A stretch of DNA of 64,000 bases from Chlorops oryzae (taxonomy: Eukaryota > Arthropoda > Insecta > Diptera > Chloropidae): assembly GCA_020466095.1 (NCBI GenBank), contig CM035807.1, positions 7,048,240 to 7,112,239 on the forward strand. The letters run 5' to 3'. Positions within the stretch are counted from its first letter, which is position 1, and each line of letters opens with the position of its first letter. The notes beneath the pieces were generated by a model. It did no database searches. It was given only the letters and a program-made list of their open reading frames with translations, and had not been told where the DNA came from. This document shows, piece after piece, positions 1 to 13,554 of the stretch. The translations under genes were made by a program, and so were the position numbers.

Positions 1-2925
1 GGTACTCACATTTCATCAAATGAGTTTGAATTGTTGAGAATTTCTATAAATTCCGCTGATCGCTGTTAATCAGCAATGGCGCAATAATCCTTAGAGGACC
101 AAATTCGAAAGCTTCCTTTATTAGTTTTTCATTTGATAATTTTTGCAACCACTCTTTAAAGGCATTGCCGAACGAAAATTTTAAAAAGAAGGTCCATTAT
201 AGGAGCATAATCAACACCTTGAGACCCAATCGAAATTTCAGCTCCAAGAATAAGACCAATTCGCATAATGAACCTGATATTTTCTCAATAAGAAGAAGTC
301 CGCCATTAATAAAAAAAAAATATTTAAAAAAAAATAAATAAATTATAACGAAAATCTGCTATTCTAATTTCAATGTGTTCCATTCTAGAAGCCTCATTAG
401 GAACAAAATTCCTGAAGAAAAAAAAAGAACGTTCACAATTTATTCTAATTTAAATCTTTAGCTTCGTTTTTCTCTTGATTAGGTGCCATTTTTGAAATAA
501 ATTTATTTAATATCTATTCTATAAATTTCAATCAAAACAAAATGCACACCCATACACAAATGAACCAATACGCAAACATGGAGATAAATAGATCCGCAAA
601 AGACCAGTTAATTTGACTAAAATATAAGATATCCGCAATCTTATCACGTCTCACGATATATGTACATACGCTTGAAAGACGAGTATATCTACTCTAAAAG
701 ATGAATTAAAAAATTTTTGTTTTGTTTTTCTTTTCAATAATTTTGTGTCTCTTGCCATATCAAATAGCCGTTGAACTTCTACATAGCTGCAAGGCCTACT
801 TAGCGTCTTTATCAGTTGCATTTGAAGGAAGCAAAAAGCAAAAAGAAAGAAAAAACATGGAGTCCCAACTTTAGCGGTTTAGTCTGATATCTAATTTGAC
901 TATAAACCGAACTGACTTGCTTAGGCAAAACGTCAGTCAGTCGGTGGACAAAAATGGTCATGTTGGTTGGTCATGCGAGCCGGCAACAACGCGGCTAATT
1001 GTACAAGTTCCTGCAGCATATGAGAACTCAAGCGATTTGATATGAAACGTTATGATATGATACGGTACGGTATGGTATGACGGGCTTATAAGTAACAAAA
1101 TATTTGCATTGCACTCATTGTACGCAGTTAGCAGTTTGCATACGTAAATGCAGTGGCCATGTTTAGATTTCGCTTGCGCGAACATGCGCGGCACAAAAAA
1201 AAAAAAAAAATAAAGAAGCACAACAACAAAATATGGCAGAGGGAAAAACGAGAACCGAAAAAAGCCAACAGCGTTTTCTGTTTTCGATAAGATCGGGGAA
1301 TGGTTATGTACAATTCAGGCCTTCAGTTGTTGCAGTAATTGCTTTTTTGTTTTTATTGTTGCTGTTGTTGGTGTTGTTGTTTGCATTATTATTTGAACCA
1401 AGATACTTTAGGCTCTCACCATTCGCCTTCACTGTAGCCATGGCATTCGTTTGCTGGTTGCTTAGCTACACGCCATGACGCGTTTTTGCTCCCGGTTTAC
1501 GCTTTATATCGAAAAGCCTTCCGAAAAATGAATTCCAAAAAAAAAAAAAAATAAAATTAAATAAAATAACAACAAAAAATTATAAAAAATAAAGCAAATA
1601 TAAAAGCACAAAAAAGTTAATGCGTCTATTTCACAGATAGTAACGTCAGTCTCTCGGCCCCGTCCATATGTAGATGTGCGTATCTTGGTCGCTGCCTAGC
1701 CAATTGTGTCCGAGTTCTACGTACTTTTTGACTCAATTCGTTCTAGCTATCTGCTCAGCGCCTGCCTTACCACTTCAAGTTGAGTTTTTATGACTGCTGC
1801 CCCTGCCTCCATTCGCTCATAAATGCGATTAAAAATATTTATTCAGCATTTTGTGTTTTTTTTTTCTTTGCTTCTGTTTCAATTTTTTCAGTTTTTTTCT
1901 GCTTTTTTTGTATTTTTTTCCTTGGTTGGAGGTGGAGAACTTTTATGGCCGCTTTATACGTTGTATATACGTTTGTTTTTGTTTTTGTTGTTGTTTTAGC
2001 CATTTTTAAGCGGTAGTCATTGCTATTGGCTAAAAGGTAAAAGCATCGCGTACAATTAATTCATGGGTGGTTTTTCAATGATTATATTTTAACCAATTTT
2101 CGCTTTGATTTTATTTTTGGATTTTTCTTTGAATTTTTTCTTTTGACGTCAGATAATTAAAAATTATTTCCACCTCTTCGTAATGTCGAGTTATAGAAGG
2201 AGGGAAAGAGAGGGAGAGAAATAGTTGCGGTAAGGTAGTATTTTAGCGATGAGAATGATTTCATGCACACAATGAGATGGGTCCACTGAGTACTGGTGGA
2301 CTGGTCGAAAAAATTCCGTCCCATAAAAAATTGTCTTCATCGTACACTGTACTGTGTAGTTGCAGGGAATAATATTACCAGAAGGTTGCCTAAAGAAAGG
2401 AATATGAGTTATCCGGACCCAGAGTAGCTTCTAATTTTTTTTTAGAAGAAGAACTTTTTTCAAAAGTAAAAAATTAACTAGTGTATCATATAAATGGGAC
2501 CATTATTGACAAGTGACCAAGTAAAAGATTTAGGTACATACTGATCCACTTCTTCAATTAATGAACACGAAAAGGACATTTTTTTCTATTTTTTTTTTTA
2601 TATACATATAGGAACCGATATTTCCTGTCCAAATACGCAAGGTTGCCAATCAATTGAACAGCTGAATGTTATTCGACCACTCTCAAATGTCTGGATCTGG
2701 GTTAAGATCACTGTTGCCAGTTTTTTAGGGGATTATTTACCGGAATGTCTCAGAACAAGGTCTAAACTCCCTAAAATTCAATTATAAAATCTTCTAAAAA
2801 CAAAAACTTGATCCTGTAAGGTGCCAAAACATAAATGCTTATTATGATAATACGACTTCATGGAAGGCCGATCGAATAACAATATAACCTATTTACTGTA
2901 ATAACTGCAAATGACAGAGACTTAC
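1..2925 (-). other. hth: hth intron, 5' part (downstream of the homeodomain exon)
   Basis: This is the start of the intron after the HD-half exon, and its end lies outside the window. It is AT-rich with many A and T runs (around 1195-1211, 1535-1620 and 1855-1915). It contains one copy of a diverged dispersed repeat (2711-2820). I see no exon matching the rest of the homeodomain (HPYPSE... or WFINARRR) on the minus strand. The small open frames here are low-complexity. Confidence 0.8.
2711..2820 (+). repeat. Diverged dispersed repeat, copy 1
   Basis: The copy starts ctgttgccagttttttaggg and continues through ggaatgtctcagaacaagg and cttctaaaaacaaaaacttg. Similar blocks occur at 18596-18712 and, inverted, at 23310-23420. 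The family is not identified. Confidence 0.5.
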
Positions 2926-3074
2926 CGTTAAATGCTGAAACAGCCACGCTCTTAAAATATTCGTCGCAACTTTTGGGAAAATGCCACGTTTCTTTTGGTT
3001 CTTTTTGCCATTCGCATCGTCATCTTCTTCGCCCGTTCCTTCGCCACTACCTATACTAGCATTACTGGCATCTC
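2926..3074 (-). CDS. hth: hth exon: acidic linker and N-terminal half of the TALE homeodomain (partial CDS)
   Basis: This 149-nt exon completes a split Gly codon, then encodes 49 residues. First comes a Ser/Gly/acidic linker ([20 protein letters not shown]), then a basic stretch (KKNQKKRG), then the N-terminal arm and helix 1 of a TALE homeodomain ([19 protein letters not shown]). The acceptor is a strong pyrimidine tract ending in cag at 3075. The donor is ACG|gtaagt, with the intron starting at 2925. The exon ends in phase 0, immediately before the expected His-Pro-Tyr-Pro loop. The PYP insertion, helices 2 and 3 and the Asn/Arg DNA-contact residues must therefore be in a later exon below position 1. 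Seen directly: the residues, phases and splice sites. Known: Hth/MEIS homeodomains bind TGACAG and cooperate with Exd/Pbx. One residue (DDDAN) differs from the DDDAS I recall for Drosophila. An isoform lacking this exon would lack the homeodomain. Confidence 0.97.
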
Positions 3075-3770
3075 CTGGAAAGAAGAAAGAAAGCAATAAT
3101 TAAGCAAAAAATATATGCCATTAAAATCAACATTTGTATGAATAGAGTGTTCTTTGTTTCTCTGCGATGACTCTTCCCTTTAATCCCTTGAATTTGAATG
3201 GAGACAAAAGACAAGTTAAACAAATTGTGAACAGTAAATCTAAGACCGGAAACCCATGAGAGAATCGCCGTCAATATTTACTTCCCCTGTTAAAAATGTG
3301 ATATATCTCATCATATGCCATTGAGGAAAATGTTCAACAGACTTTTCAAATGTCTACACTCAACGCCGTGTGCATGTTTGCATTATTTTAAAGGCTTCCA
3401 GTGCCGCTGCCGCCGCTGTATGCCTTTCCCTGCAGTCTATGGAATCTATTGTTCATGCTCCAGATCCTGCTAGGAGTCGCTACGGAATCTAAATTATCAA
3501 ACCGCTTTTTATCTGTGGGTACATTAAATTGCTATATGACAATATTTAGTTTGGTTTAGTTTAGTTCTGTTCTGTTCTGTTTAGCTTCAGTTTTAGCTTG
3601 TTTAGCTTTGTTTTCATTGACATAATTGTTGTTGTTGCTTGTGTTGTTGATTGTCTGGTTGTTGCACTTTATTGTTTGTTGTTGAAAAATTAATATTTGT
3701 CATTATGCTCGAACGCAGGCCATAATGGTGTCCATGCATAATTTTCAGTGTTAAATAAGTTTGGTTAATT

Positions 3771-3804
3771 TGTTCGTTCGTTCGTTCGTTCATTCATTCG
3801 TTCA
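3771..3804. repeat. TTCG/TTCA tetranucleotide repeat
   Basis: About eight consecutive four-base units read ttcg or ttca. It is a simple tetranucleotide array inside the intron. Confidence 0.85.
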
Positions 3805-3895
3805 AAAGGCCGAGTTTATCTCACTCTGAGGCAGTTTTTGGAAAATTTAAATTGTTTTTTGGTTTTCGCCCAGTTTACTCTCTAAGTTTATATTC

Positions 3896-3916
3896 CACAC
3901 ACACACACACACACAC
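3896..3916. repeat. (CA)n microsatellite
   Basis: About ten uninterrupted CA units. Confidence 0.9.
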
Positions 3917-4341
3917 GGTAATATACATACGTTTGTAGCCTCTATGTAATCTAGTGTAAGTGCTGCTTTTGTTTTTGCTGTAATTCGAGTTGAATTCGCT
4001 CTTTTTTCTTCAAAATGTTGACATTTTACTTACTTTATTTACTGACAGAAATGTGTGCGGTAAGCAGTTTGATAAAATTTAGATCCGTTTGAAGAATTTT
4101 GTTGACATTTTTGCTGTGTCTTTGTCCTTATATTGGAGGTAATTGGATTTAGCCTGGAGCAATTAATGAAGGAATGTGCTTTGTTGTCGATTAAACTATG
4201 CTAGGGATAGGAGTTGTTTTTATTTGGCCATCCGGATTAGGGTTTGATTTAAGGTCAACGACCGTTGGAGTCACTCGATAGTAGGGAAAGAACTACTGGC
4301 CCCAAAAAGAAAGTATATCCAGAGGAGCTTTCTTTCTTTCC

Positions 4342-4790
4342 TTCTTCTGCTTTTGACACTCCTCAGTTGTCTCAGATCAGCAAAACTGTTCGTCTTTTCG
4401 GCTTTCCTGTCAATTAATGGAGTCCCAAAAAATCTACATGTTCTCTAGTGGGGTGAGTCCTGGACTAACGCTACGGTAAGAATTATTTCTTTCATTCTGC
4501 ATTTATTTCTTCTGCTTTTGAGACTCCTCAGTCGCCACAGACCTGCAAAACTGTGCGCCTATTAGGTTTTCCTGTCAATAAATGGAGTTCCAAATTATTC
4601 TCTAGTTGGGTGAGTCCCTAACTAACCGTACGGTAAGAAATATTTCTGCTTTTGACATTCCTTAGTTGTCTCAAATTAGCAAAACTGTTCGTCTTGCTGT
4701 GTTTTCCTGTGAATTGATGGAGTCCCAAAAAATCTACACATTCTCTTGTTGGATGGGTCCCCAACTAGATAACTGTAGAACTGTAAGAAT
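4342..4790. repeat. Three diverged tandem copies of a ~140-165 bp unit
   Basis: Each unit begins near ttctgcttttga (starts about 4342, 4507 and 4644). Each then carries a CTCAG- or TTAG-type block, cagcaaaactgt or a variant, ttttcctgt, atggagtcccaa, a ttctctagt-like block and a gtaagaat-like end. The units differ by point changes and small indels, so the array is old. I do not recognise a known satellite or transposon. Confidence 0.75.
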
Positions 4791-6408
4791 TCTTTGGACA
4801 TTCCAGTCAGTATGACCTCTTAAGGGGATCCTTTAAGAGAATCAATCTAACTAATGCTAGATTCCTTCTTCATGAGTAGCAGCACGATCTGATCGCGTCT
4901 TTTGAGCCATAACCTCCTCGCGATCTCTGGAAAATTGTCTTTCATTTGTAATACTTAAGAAGAAGACATAGGCTTGAATAAATCAAGTTCAGTATGAGAT
5001 CCATAATTTCTTCAAATTTCCTGGCTTCATTGATCCTTTCTTCCGCTCTAGTTTTCTCAATCTATCTTCTCACATATCATATTTTCATTCATCGATCTCA
5101 ATATAACTTCCTGTGACCTTTAAACGTATTGGCACTATGTCTTCGATGATGATTTTATTTTTCTGCCCGTCTTTCTGTATCTTCTTTTTCGCTCTACGTC
5201 TTGCCACTTAACAACTTCATTAAAAGTTGTTTATGATCCTCGAAATTGATTATGTGGTGGCTCGCTTACAAGCGTTCACCCGCGCTCAGTACCCACCGGA
5301 ATTTCGTATGCACTTCGAATTGAGAGCACTTGAAAAAGAATCTTACAGAAAACATGAAATTGATTAATGCATTTACCACAGAAGCGCACGGCCCAATGAG
5401 AGATGCAGAGCGAGAACGAAAAAAAAGGAATATATATTTTAAAAAAAACATCACACACCCCACTCATGAGCGCATGGAACTTTGATTTCTCGGGCTTTAA
5501 TTTCCTGCAGCCTCTGCTGAATTTCTTAATATTTTTTTTTTATAAAATATGTAAATTTTTTTCTCAAGTGGTTTGCACTTTACATTGGTTTACGCTTTAG
5601 AAAAGCATTTTGAGTAGTTTTTTGATTTTTTTATATTATGTTTTTTTTCTCTTTTTTTTTTGGTTTTGGGAGATAAACTTTTGTTGGCCCTGATTTAAAC
5701 GGCATCTTTTTTTTTTTTTGTTACTCTGTTCCTGTCGTAAATTAAGTTCATTCATTGCATTGAGCATGTGTTGCTTATTGTTGTAATAATGATGTGCAAA
5801 AGTACTTGTATGAAGAAGGAGAAGCAGAAGAATGCAAAACAGTGAGTAGAGGGGAGAGAGGTCCGAAGGATTGTATGCATAATTTATAGATTTGTCTGCT
5901 GGACTACTCGAAGAAGTTGCACTGGAATTGAACTGTGGCGCTCACACAATTTTTTAAGATAACCGCGAAGTGCTTTTCAATGTTTTGATAGTGAAATGAA
6001 ATTCAATGCCGTTGAGGTCGAAATGGGAAATGGGCATTCGTTTGTAATTTGCTCTGCATTTATCGAGCAGCTAAGAGAAGGATGAAGGTTAAAAGAAGAA
6101 GGAGGAAGATGAGGAGGAGAGTTATGTCCTAATTGAATTGGTTGGTTTTTTGATTGAGTTATCTCATTAAGGTTTAAAGCGATCAGAGCAAAGGAATCAA
6201 TTTTTATTTACCTTCGATAGGATAGAAGGTCGAAAAAGTAAGAGCAGGAGATATGTATATGAGAAGAGCTTTAAAATCCTTAAGAATCTAAAGTTTTTAA
6301 GAAACCAAAAGAGGGATTTTATATGAGTCCTGGTCTTGTGAGTTTACAGGATATTTTGAAATATGAAATGATTTGTGATGGCATTTGTAGTGAAGTAAAT
6401 AACAGATC

Positions 6409-6945
6409 GGTCAATAAGTCCCGGGACTAAACACATTTTTATGACAAAATTTAACTATATTCTCGATGAATTCTGCTTCCATGGAATAAAAAACAATCAA
6501 TCCAACGTTTTAGCGGTTATGTTAGGGTAAAAAATCGTAAAAAACCAAACTCAAAAACTAAGATAATTCAGTGGAAGCCATATGTATAGTTTCTCTATAC
6601 AGAAACATTTCCTAAGGAGAAAATCGTGGCAGAAAGATTTGACTATAGTGCATCACTCATATTATTTTTTATCCTACCATCCCCCAACTTTTTAAGTTCT
6701 TTTTCTCCCCGATGAGCGGGATGGATGCTCAGCTTTAGGGTCCGCTTGTCTGCATATCGATCTTTACTGCTTTTTATAAATGGGTATCATCGGTGTTACA
6801 TAAAACCGAAACTGCCAAGTCTATTTAGAGAACGCAGTAGAGTATATAACTAATCTTTAGTGATATTTATAACATTCGGATCACTCATTTCGAATCACTC
6901 ACATAAAAAGTACACATTTTTGAGTTGTCTCAGGACTTATATGGA
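6409..6945. mobile_element. Candidate mariner-like non-autonomous element
   Basis: The left side carries ataagtcccgggactaa (about 6414-6430). The reverse complement of the right side (about 6919-6935) carries ataagtcctgagacaac, matching at 14 of 17 bases in inverted orientation. Insect mariner-type elements often have GGTCAATAAGTCCCGGGAC-like ends, from memory. The ~500 bp between the ends shows no transposase. The exact ends and the TA duplication are not clear. Confidence 0.4.
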
Positions 6946-7261
6946 TGAATGTTGAAGTGTTGTGTCTGTTCGCACTTATAGTTCACGTGGTGGAATTTTT
7001 TCTCTCTAACAACTTTGATAACTGAACGTATTGAAAAAAGCTAATAATTATGGTATTTTATGCTTTGTTATTTGAATGTGCTCAGGGGCATCTTGTCATC
7101 CCATTCCCCGAAAGTATTTTCTGCCAAAACTATTCTAATAGTAGAAAAACGGCAGTTATAATAAGTTTTCAAAGTTATTTACGGTGTACAAATAAATTAT
7201 GAGAATAAAAGAAACAACAACTCTAACGAAACAATTCACAAAACGAATGAAAGAAAGTTAT

Positions 7262-7293
7262 AGATAGAGAGAGAGTGAGAGAGAGAGAGAGAG

Positions 7294-7328
<35 letters not shown>
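7262..7328. repeat. (GA)n tract
   Basis: About 65 bases of GA with occasional T or AA interruptions. GAGA repeats are potential GAGA-factor binding sites in flies, but simple repeat expansion explains this equally well. Confidence 0.9.
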
Positions 7329-10300
7329 ACGATTTTCTTCATAAAACTATATCAAAACGAAACGAAATGCACAACAGTGAGCCAATTTAAAGAACTTTGC
7401 TTTGAAGTCGGCAAAACTTTGAGATACTGACAGTGAAGTTCGAACGAAAGACAAAGAGAGACAGAGTGAGAGAGAGGAAAAAAAGAAAAGCGGAAAATGC
7501 GGTGGCCAACACTGTCGGAAATACGACATGGAAAATCACAAAATTTACTGCAAATTGGAATTTTGCGCAATTGTTGAATCTAGCAAAAGGCAATAATAAT
7601 AGTACCTACAATGTGCATCAACTAAGCGTAAGGATATCTTAGTGAAGTAAAAGAGGAGAAAAATAGAAAATCAAGCAAAGGACCCAAAACCCAGTCGCCA
7701 CACCACAGCACGTACCACGTTTCGCAATGTCCGCGTAACTAAACCCAATAATAAATAAAAAGCGACTTAGGAGCGAAAATTCGAAGTTCGAAGGAAGTTC
7801 ATAGCAACATACGGCGATGTATGAATGACTGAAATGGCAAATTTGGCAAAAGAAATGGCAATAAAAATTGAACCGAAGCTACAAAAAAAAAAACATATCC
7901 CGAACTATATACTTCTTTTATCATTCTATTCTTTTTTTTTTCTTTCTTTCTTGAAACTTTATTGCCATACAAAGTGCAGCGCTGGTCGGTTTTTCTTTTT
8001 GGCCATGTGAAGGAAAAGAAATCACATTCCGAATTCCCCCAAAATAAATATTATCGAACTTTTTTTTTGCTTGATAAGAATTTTCATATCAACATTAAAT
8101 CACCTTCAATTTTGTAGAGCAAAGAAGAAAAAAAAAATTAAAAAACGATTAAATTTAACTTATCTGCATTAAAGTGTAAAAAGTTTCGAGACTCGAAAAC
8201 CCCAAAAAAAAAAAAATTCAAACAAAAAATAAAACCCACAAAAAGAAAGGAAGCTCTATGACGTCATTTCTTCGATAAGATTACGAAATTTTGTGATTAT
8301 CACAAAAATATAATCAGTAAACTATACAAAAATTGACGTTGTATGCCCCATAAATCATGAATTAAGTGCTCAGTAGCGATTTCATATTTGCCAAAACGTT
8401 CACTAATCTTTCTTCATAATGTTTCGAGGTCTTAGCATTACTTCGATTCGTACATACGATGATCGCAGTTCCACATAACAATCAGAATCGATATATACAT
8501 ATATATATATTTGTTTTTGCTTTTTATTTGGCTATTTTTTATTGTTACTTGTTCGTGCTGTCCTTAGAAACCTCGTTTGGCCAATACATCATGGGAATTA
8601 TATATGTACGTCATAAGGGATTAAATTATAAATAACAGGTTTACCCAACACAAAATCTGTAAGTGACGATAAGATATTAAAAGAAAAAGGACGGGTTTTG
8701 ACCAAATATTGTAATTGATCGAAATCGATAATAATCGAATGATGATAGGGAATAGTTTGGCAAGAATTCCGGAACTTCAAATGAGTAAAAGTTTTGTGAA
8801 TACTTCAAATGGAATTTTGTAAATTTTTCACCCGAAAAAGTCAAGAGAGACTGTTGTTCGAAGAATAGGGACATTCGAAAACCCTTAACAGAAATGGAAT
8901 AGTCTTCGATCAATTAGAGAGTGACTCCAAATTGTTCAAATCAAATAAGTATTATAAATCAACAATTGAAAGAAGTCAAATCCGAATCGAAGCTGTCTAT
9001 ATCACTGCCAATATATTGGGGACTATACCCTTAAATTTGGGTGGAATTTCGGTCGCTTCGGGGTCATTTGAATGGAGAACTTTTTTGAGTTCGCGATTTA
9101 GTGGGAACTTTTCTTACACAATCTTGCAGCACTTTTATGAATACCGAATTCATAGATCACGAACGAAGAGATTAAGCAGACGATGAGATAGAAGCTGAGA
9201 TAGACGAAGTCACAGAGTAATAGATTTGACCCCCGAATTTTGGGTCTCGAAAGTAGCAGGATTCAGTTCAACGATTTCATTATTGTATCAAAAAGAAAGA
9301 GGTCTCAAATCAATGTGGATCTTTAAGACTATGATTCGTAATAATCCTTGTAGTTCCAAAGACTTAGGATATTATAGGTATGTTGAAGCAGCTCCAGCTG
9401 AAAAGCCCCATTCCGAGGGCAAAGTGATTACTATCTCAAGAAAACCCATGGTCTAAGAGGTCCCACATTGCTTACTGTGTTCCCCATACGTTGACATAAG
9501 GGGGTGGTTTGAACTTAAGTTTACTAATAAAAAACACTGTCGATTCTAATCAGAAATAGTCACACAAAGTTGATTCAAATCTTGGCAAGACCCAGTTAAG
9601 CCACATCAATGATGTATTTATACTCTAGTTTCTCTTAAAATATTCAAAATTATTTTTTGAACACTAATAAACATCTTTCAATCAAAATGCACTTGAAAGC
9701 ATACATCAATTATCGATTGGAATTCAAAAAATCAATCAAGAATTACTCAAGTGCATCAATTTCCGTTAAACATGCACCTACTCGAAATGAAAAAAAAGAA
9801 GAAAAAAAAATAAAATATTAAAGATGAATGTAACCCACCCAATCGCATAGAAAATGCACATGCGCATCATGGAATTCATTCAAGTGGCCACCCAATTCAG
9901 TGTTCAACATTTTAGAATTCCGGCAGACAGCTTCATGTGCACCACCCACAAAAAATATATACATATAAATGAAGAAGACGCAGGAATAAAAAAAAAAAAA
10001 CTATAAAAATCTTAAGACCACATCTGCGAACGCTTTAAGCTGTTTCATACCAAAAACGAGAAGAGGAATGAGAAGCAAAACAAAAACGAAGGCATTTAGC
10101 AAGAAAAAATCGTGCTTAAAACAACACAAAACTCATCAAATCAATTAGTTTTTAAATAAACTAATTTCAATGAGATTCATTTTCTCTTCGCCATTTAGAT
10201 TTTGCGTACGAAAACTTCGCAAGTTTCTGCTAAAATTTTTGTATACGAAAAGCTGCCAATCGGACGTCAATCATGTTCGCTCGTGTAACAATATGGCGTA

Positions 10301-10819
10301 CTTGTATATTTATTCAATGGTATGTGGAAGCATGGAATTAGTGATTCTTTATATGTCTTAAAGGCTTTTTGCGGAAATCTGTTTAAAATCAAAAAACGAA
10401 CTATTTCTTTTTTTTTTCTTTGCTATTTGCTTTGAGATTTCGAATGAAGGCGTTTTATTTATTTATTTTTTTTTTTGCTTCTTTATGGGTCCGAAATAGC
10501 TTTGTTCGGAAAAATACTTATTCGAAAATAATAATGGGTATTTAACCCGCTGCAGCTGACGTGGTTGAATTTTAACAATATAACTGACATGGGGCCTACC
10601 CGAGCTCAAAAAGTGATTTGTTTTAATCCGATTGTATCTCTGAGGTGGATATTTGAAATTGCTTCAATGGAGTGCTCCCCATAAATGGTTTAACCTAGAA
10701 CAGTTAATAAAGAGGAAGATTTGATGGGGACTTTCATTTTAACTCCGACTTGAAATTGATTGAAAAGCTCTGAATAAATTTGTTATCGACTTAGGTTCTT
10801 GAGATATTTAGAAAACTAA

Positions 10820-11369
10820 CTGCTCACTAAGGTAAGGGTGGCTGCCCTCTTTAGGGAGGCACACTTAGGTCGAAATGGGCCGTTGTGATACCACGAGGGA
10901 AGTCATGTTACTTACCCATTTGATGGATCCAATAGAACACATTTATGAAGCGAGCCATGTTTTTTATTCGAAAAAATGATAGCTCGGTGAGGAAGGTTAC
11001 GGAGAAGAAGCCGAGTAGCCTGGATGTTCTCCTGGCCCATGCTAGGAAAACTTCTTGGAGGGAAAGCCAAAGGCGTTCAGCGTCTCTTCTTATTAGACAG
11101 TGTGCTGTGATCGTCCACCATATGTCGGTGCGGCCTAGGCTAACTAGTTGGTTGGTCATTTTATAATCTAGATCTTCCCATATCGAGTTAAGCTTGCTAG
11201 GCTTCTTGATTATTTTTATGGCCCTGATGAGAACTTCCTGTTCGGTGAGCGTGGTGCATTCACCTGAGCCCCAAGAATCTGCGATTTTAAAGATGAGCTC
11301 TTTCGCTTTTGGAAGGTTTGCAGTTATAAAGACTTTATTGATGTAATTATTGAAGATTCGAAGAATCAA
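10820..11369 (-). mobile_element. Degraded non-LTR retrotransposon, C-terminal coding region and 3' end (LOA/R1-like)
   Basis: A 153-residue minus-strand open frame (10908-11369) contains ITAHCLIRRDAERLWL, close to the I(T/N)GHCLIGRHAERLG(L) segment common in the C-terminal region of dipteran LOA/R1/Jockey-type elements. It is followed by a matching KNMARFINVFYWI tail (such elements often end in ...LLKFIKSSGW-like residues). Beyond it the minus strand reads gtggtatcacaacggccc and taagtgtgcc, the usual 3'-UTR style of these elements. The copy is 5'-truncated, lacks the reverse transcriptase and endonuclease and has mutated sites (GHC to AHC), so it is dead. It lies in the same orientation as hth. 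Confidence 0.7.
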
Positions 11370-13554
11370 CTTATGCTATGCCCTTAAAGAGCAATTGTAG
11401 AAGTGGTATTTTTCCTGTCACCCAGTTCTAGTTCTAGCTCTAATTTCTTTCGGAATTCAAATAGTGGCTCCCTCTGGGGCAGAAATTCTTTACAATAAAA
11501 AGCCCGTAGAATATTTAGTAAGTGCTGTTCCAGTGGAAATTATCAACCTCTTATGCAGTCTGTGTTAAGTTATGATTTTCTTTAAGTTTCACGCTTAATT
11601 TTATTCCCCATTCAAACTAAATAAGCCTTCTCTTAATGAATTTGTTTCGAGCTTCATGGGAGGTTTCACACTTGAATTTTGTGGTACATCAAACAAAGCT
11701 TTAAATAAACTTTAAGCATAATAGCCTATTCAAGAGAAAAGCCTCTACATCGGTTTTCATTTGTATTAAATAAAAAGAAGAAGGAGAAAGAGAAAAAGCA
11801 AGCAAGAACTCTCAGAAGCAAATACTCTCGAGTGTGGCTCAAGTAGAGGCTGTGCTTGAACGCTTTGGAAAACAGAAAACAGAAAACAAAAATAAAGCAA
11901 ATACTTGAGTAAATCTCTTTCTCTTAACGCTTGGCGGTTGATTGCATGAAACTTGAAGTGGTTTCACACAACAGCCCGACACGGTTGACATAAAACAACG
12001 TATCCCATACGCCAAGCCAGAGTAGGTACACACTTCAACGGCCACTACAGAACACAGCAAAAAACCAAAAAAAAAAAAAAAACCCAAAAAAAAACCCAAC
12101 AAATTGACGTGCAAAAGTAGGTGGCATTTCGTTCAAGTGATGTTGGTAAATAAACTCAGAGCGCGAAGAGAGATCACTTGAGATCGCTGTGCAAAACTGA
12201 AGAAGGTGTGCTTAATTAATATTTCAAAATAATATTCGCCGCACACCGGTGACTGTTTACTGTTGACTGTTCACTGTTTTGCTGACATTCAACGGACCTG
12301 CCAATCGGTTGGGGGTGCCCGCAAAGATTTTGCAATCACATTAACCTCACGACATCACAAGAAAACACCAAACTGGGGGAGGGAAAATATCCGCAGTAGC
12401 TTGACTTGCCTGCATTTTATCATTCTAACGATCGACGAAAAATTTCCTTTCGATCCCAGCAGCCAATTTAAACGTCAAAGAGGTGGACACTTTTGCAGCT
12501 TCTCACTTTTCATGGGCATCATTTTCAATTAATAAATAATATTTCTACCAAAGTTATCTTTGCTGCGGCTTATTATTCGCAATTATTTTTCCACACTCAA
12601 AAAATGAACAAAAAAATTAAATAAAATAAAATAAAAAACCTTGATGCAATTTTTCAATTTATCGCATTTGGCAGTTTTTATTTTAATTTTTATTTATTTA
12701 TTTATTTTGACTTCTTTTTTTTTAATTTTTTAAGCCTTTCAATGGGCTTCGTGCTTGGGATGGGGGGAAGCACGTTTCATGTTAGCTTCAATTTTCATGC
12801 TGATAACTTTAAGCCTTCGTGATTTATGCCGATTTTTCGTTTGTCATTCGTTTTGGCGGCTTAGCCAACAAAATTTGCAATTTTTCACAATTTATTTTTC
12901 AATAAATTTTTTTCCACACTGTTTTTTAATTGATAAATTGCATTAAAAATACATGTTTTCACAAGAGGAAAACCAAAAAAAAAAAAAACCAAAAAAAGGC
13001 GGCCACAAAAGGCAAATATAATTTGGTTAATTTTTTATGATATTTATTGACAGCGTATTATTTTTTATTTCATTTTTTTTATTAAACTTAATTAATTAAC
13101 TCAATAAAAGTAGGTACTTTAGATAAGAGTAACATTTTCTCATTTAAAATTTTATTTCAATTTTTTTTCCTCAAAATTTTCAAAATGAATTTTATTTAAC
13201 TGAATGCAGTTAAAGGAAATTTAAAGTCTGGGGGTATCTTCTCAAACACTAATCCACTGGCGACTTGACCTTTTTTCCCATGAAGAAGGTTACATTTCTT
13301 GTAAAGGATCAAGCCACAATTTCAAAATCAAGAATCACAAAAGGTCAAAAGCCATTAACTGATTCACTTGCCATTTTGGCCATTGAAGCTTAAAAGCACG
13401 TCATAAACATTTTTTTTTCTTGGCGACAGCGGAGTTCTTAGCCAATAACAGGGCCATGGAGACTCCAAAAATGTGATACAATATGAAGATGTCCTTGAAG
13501 CAGATTCTAAAAAGTGACCAAAATTCTTGGAAAGTACAACGTTGAATAGCTATA

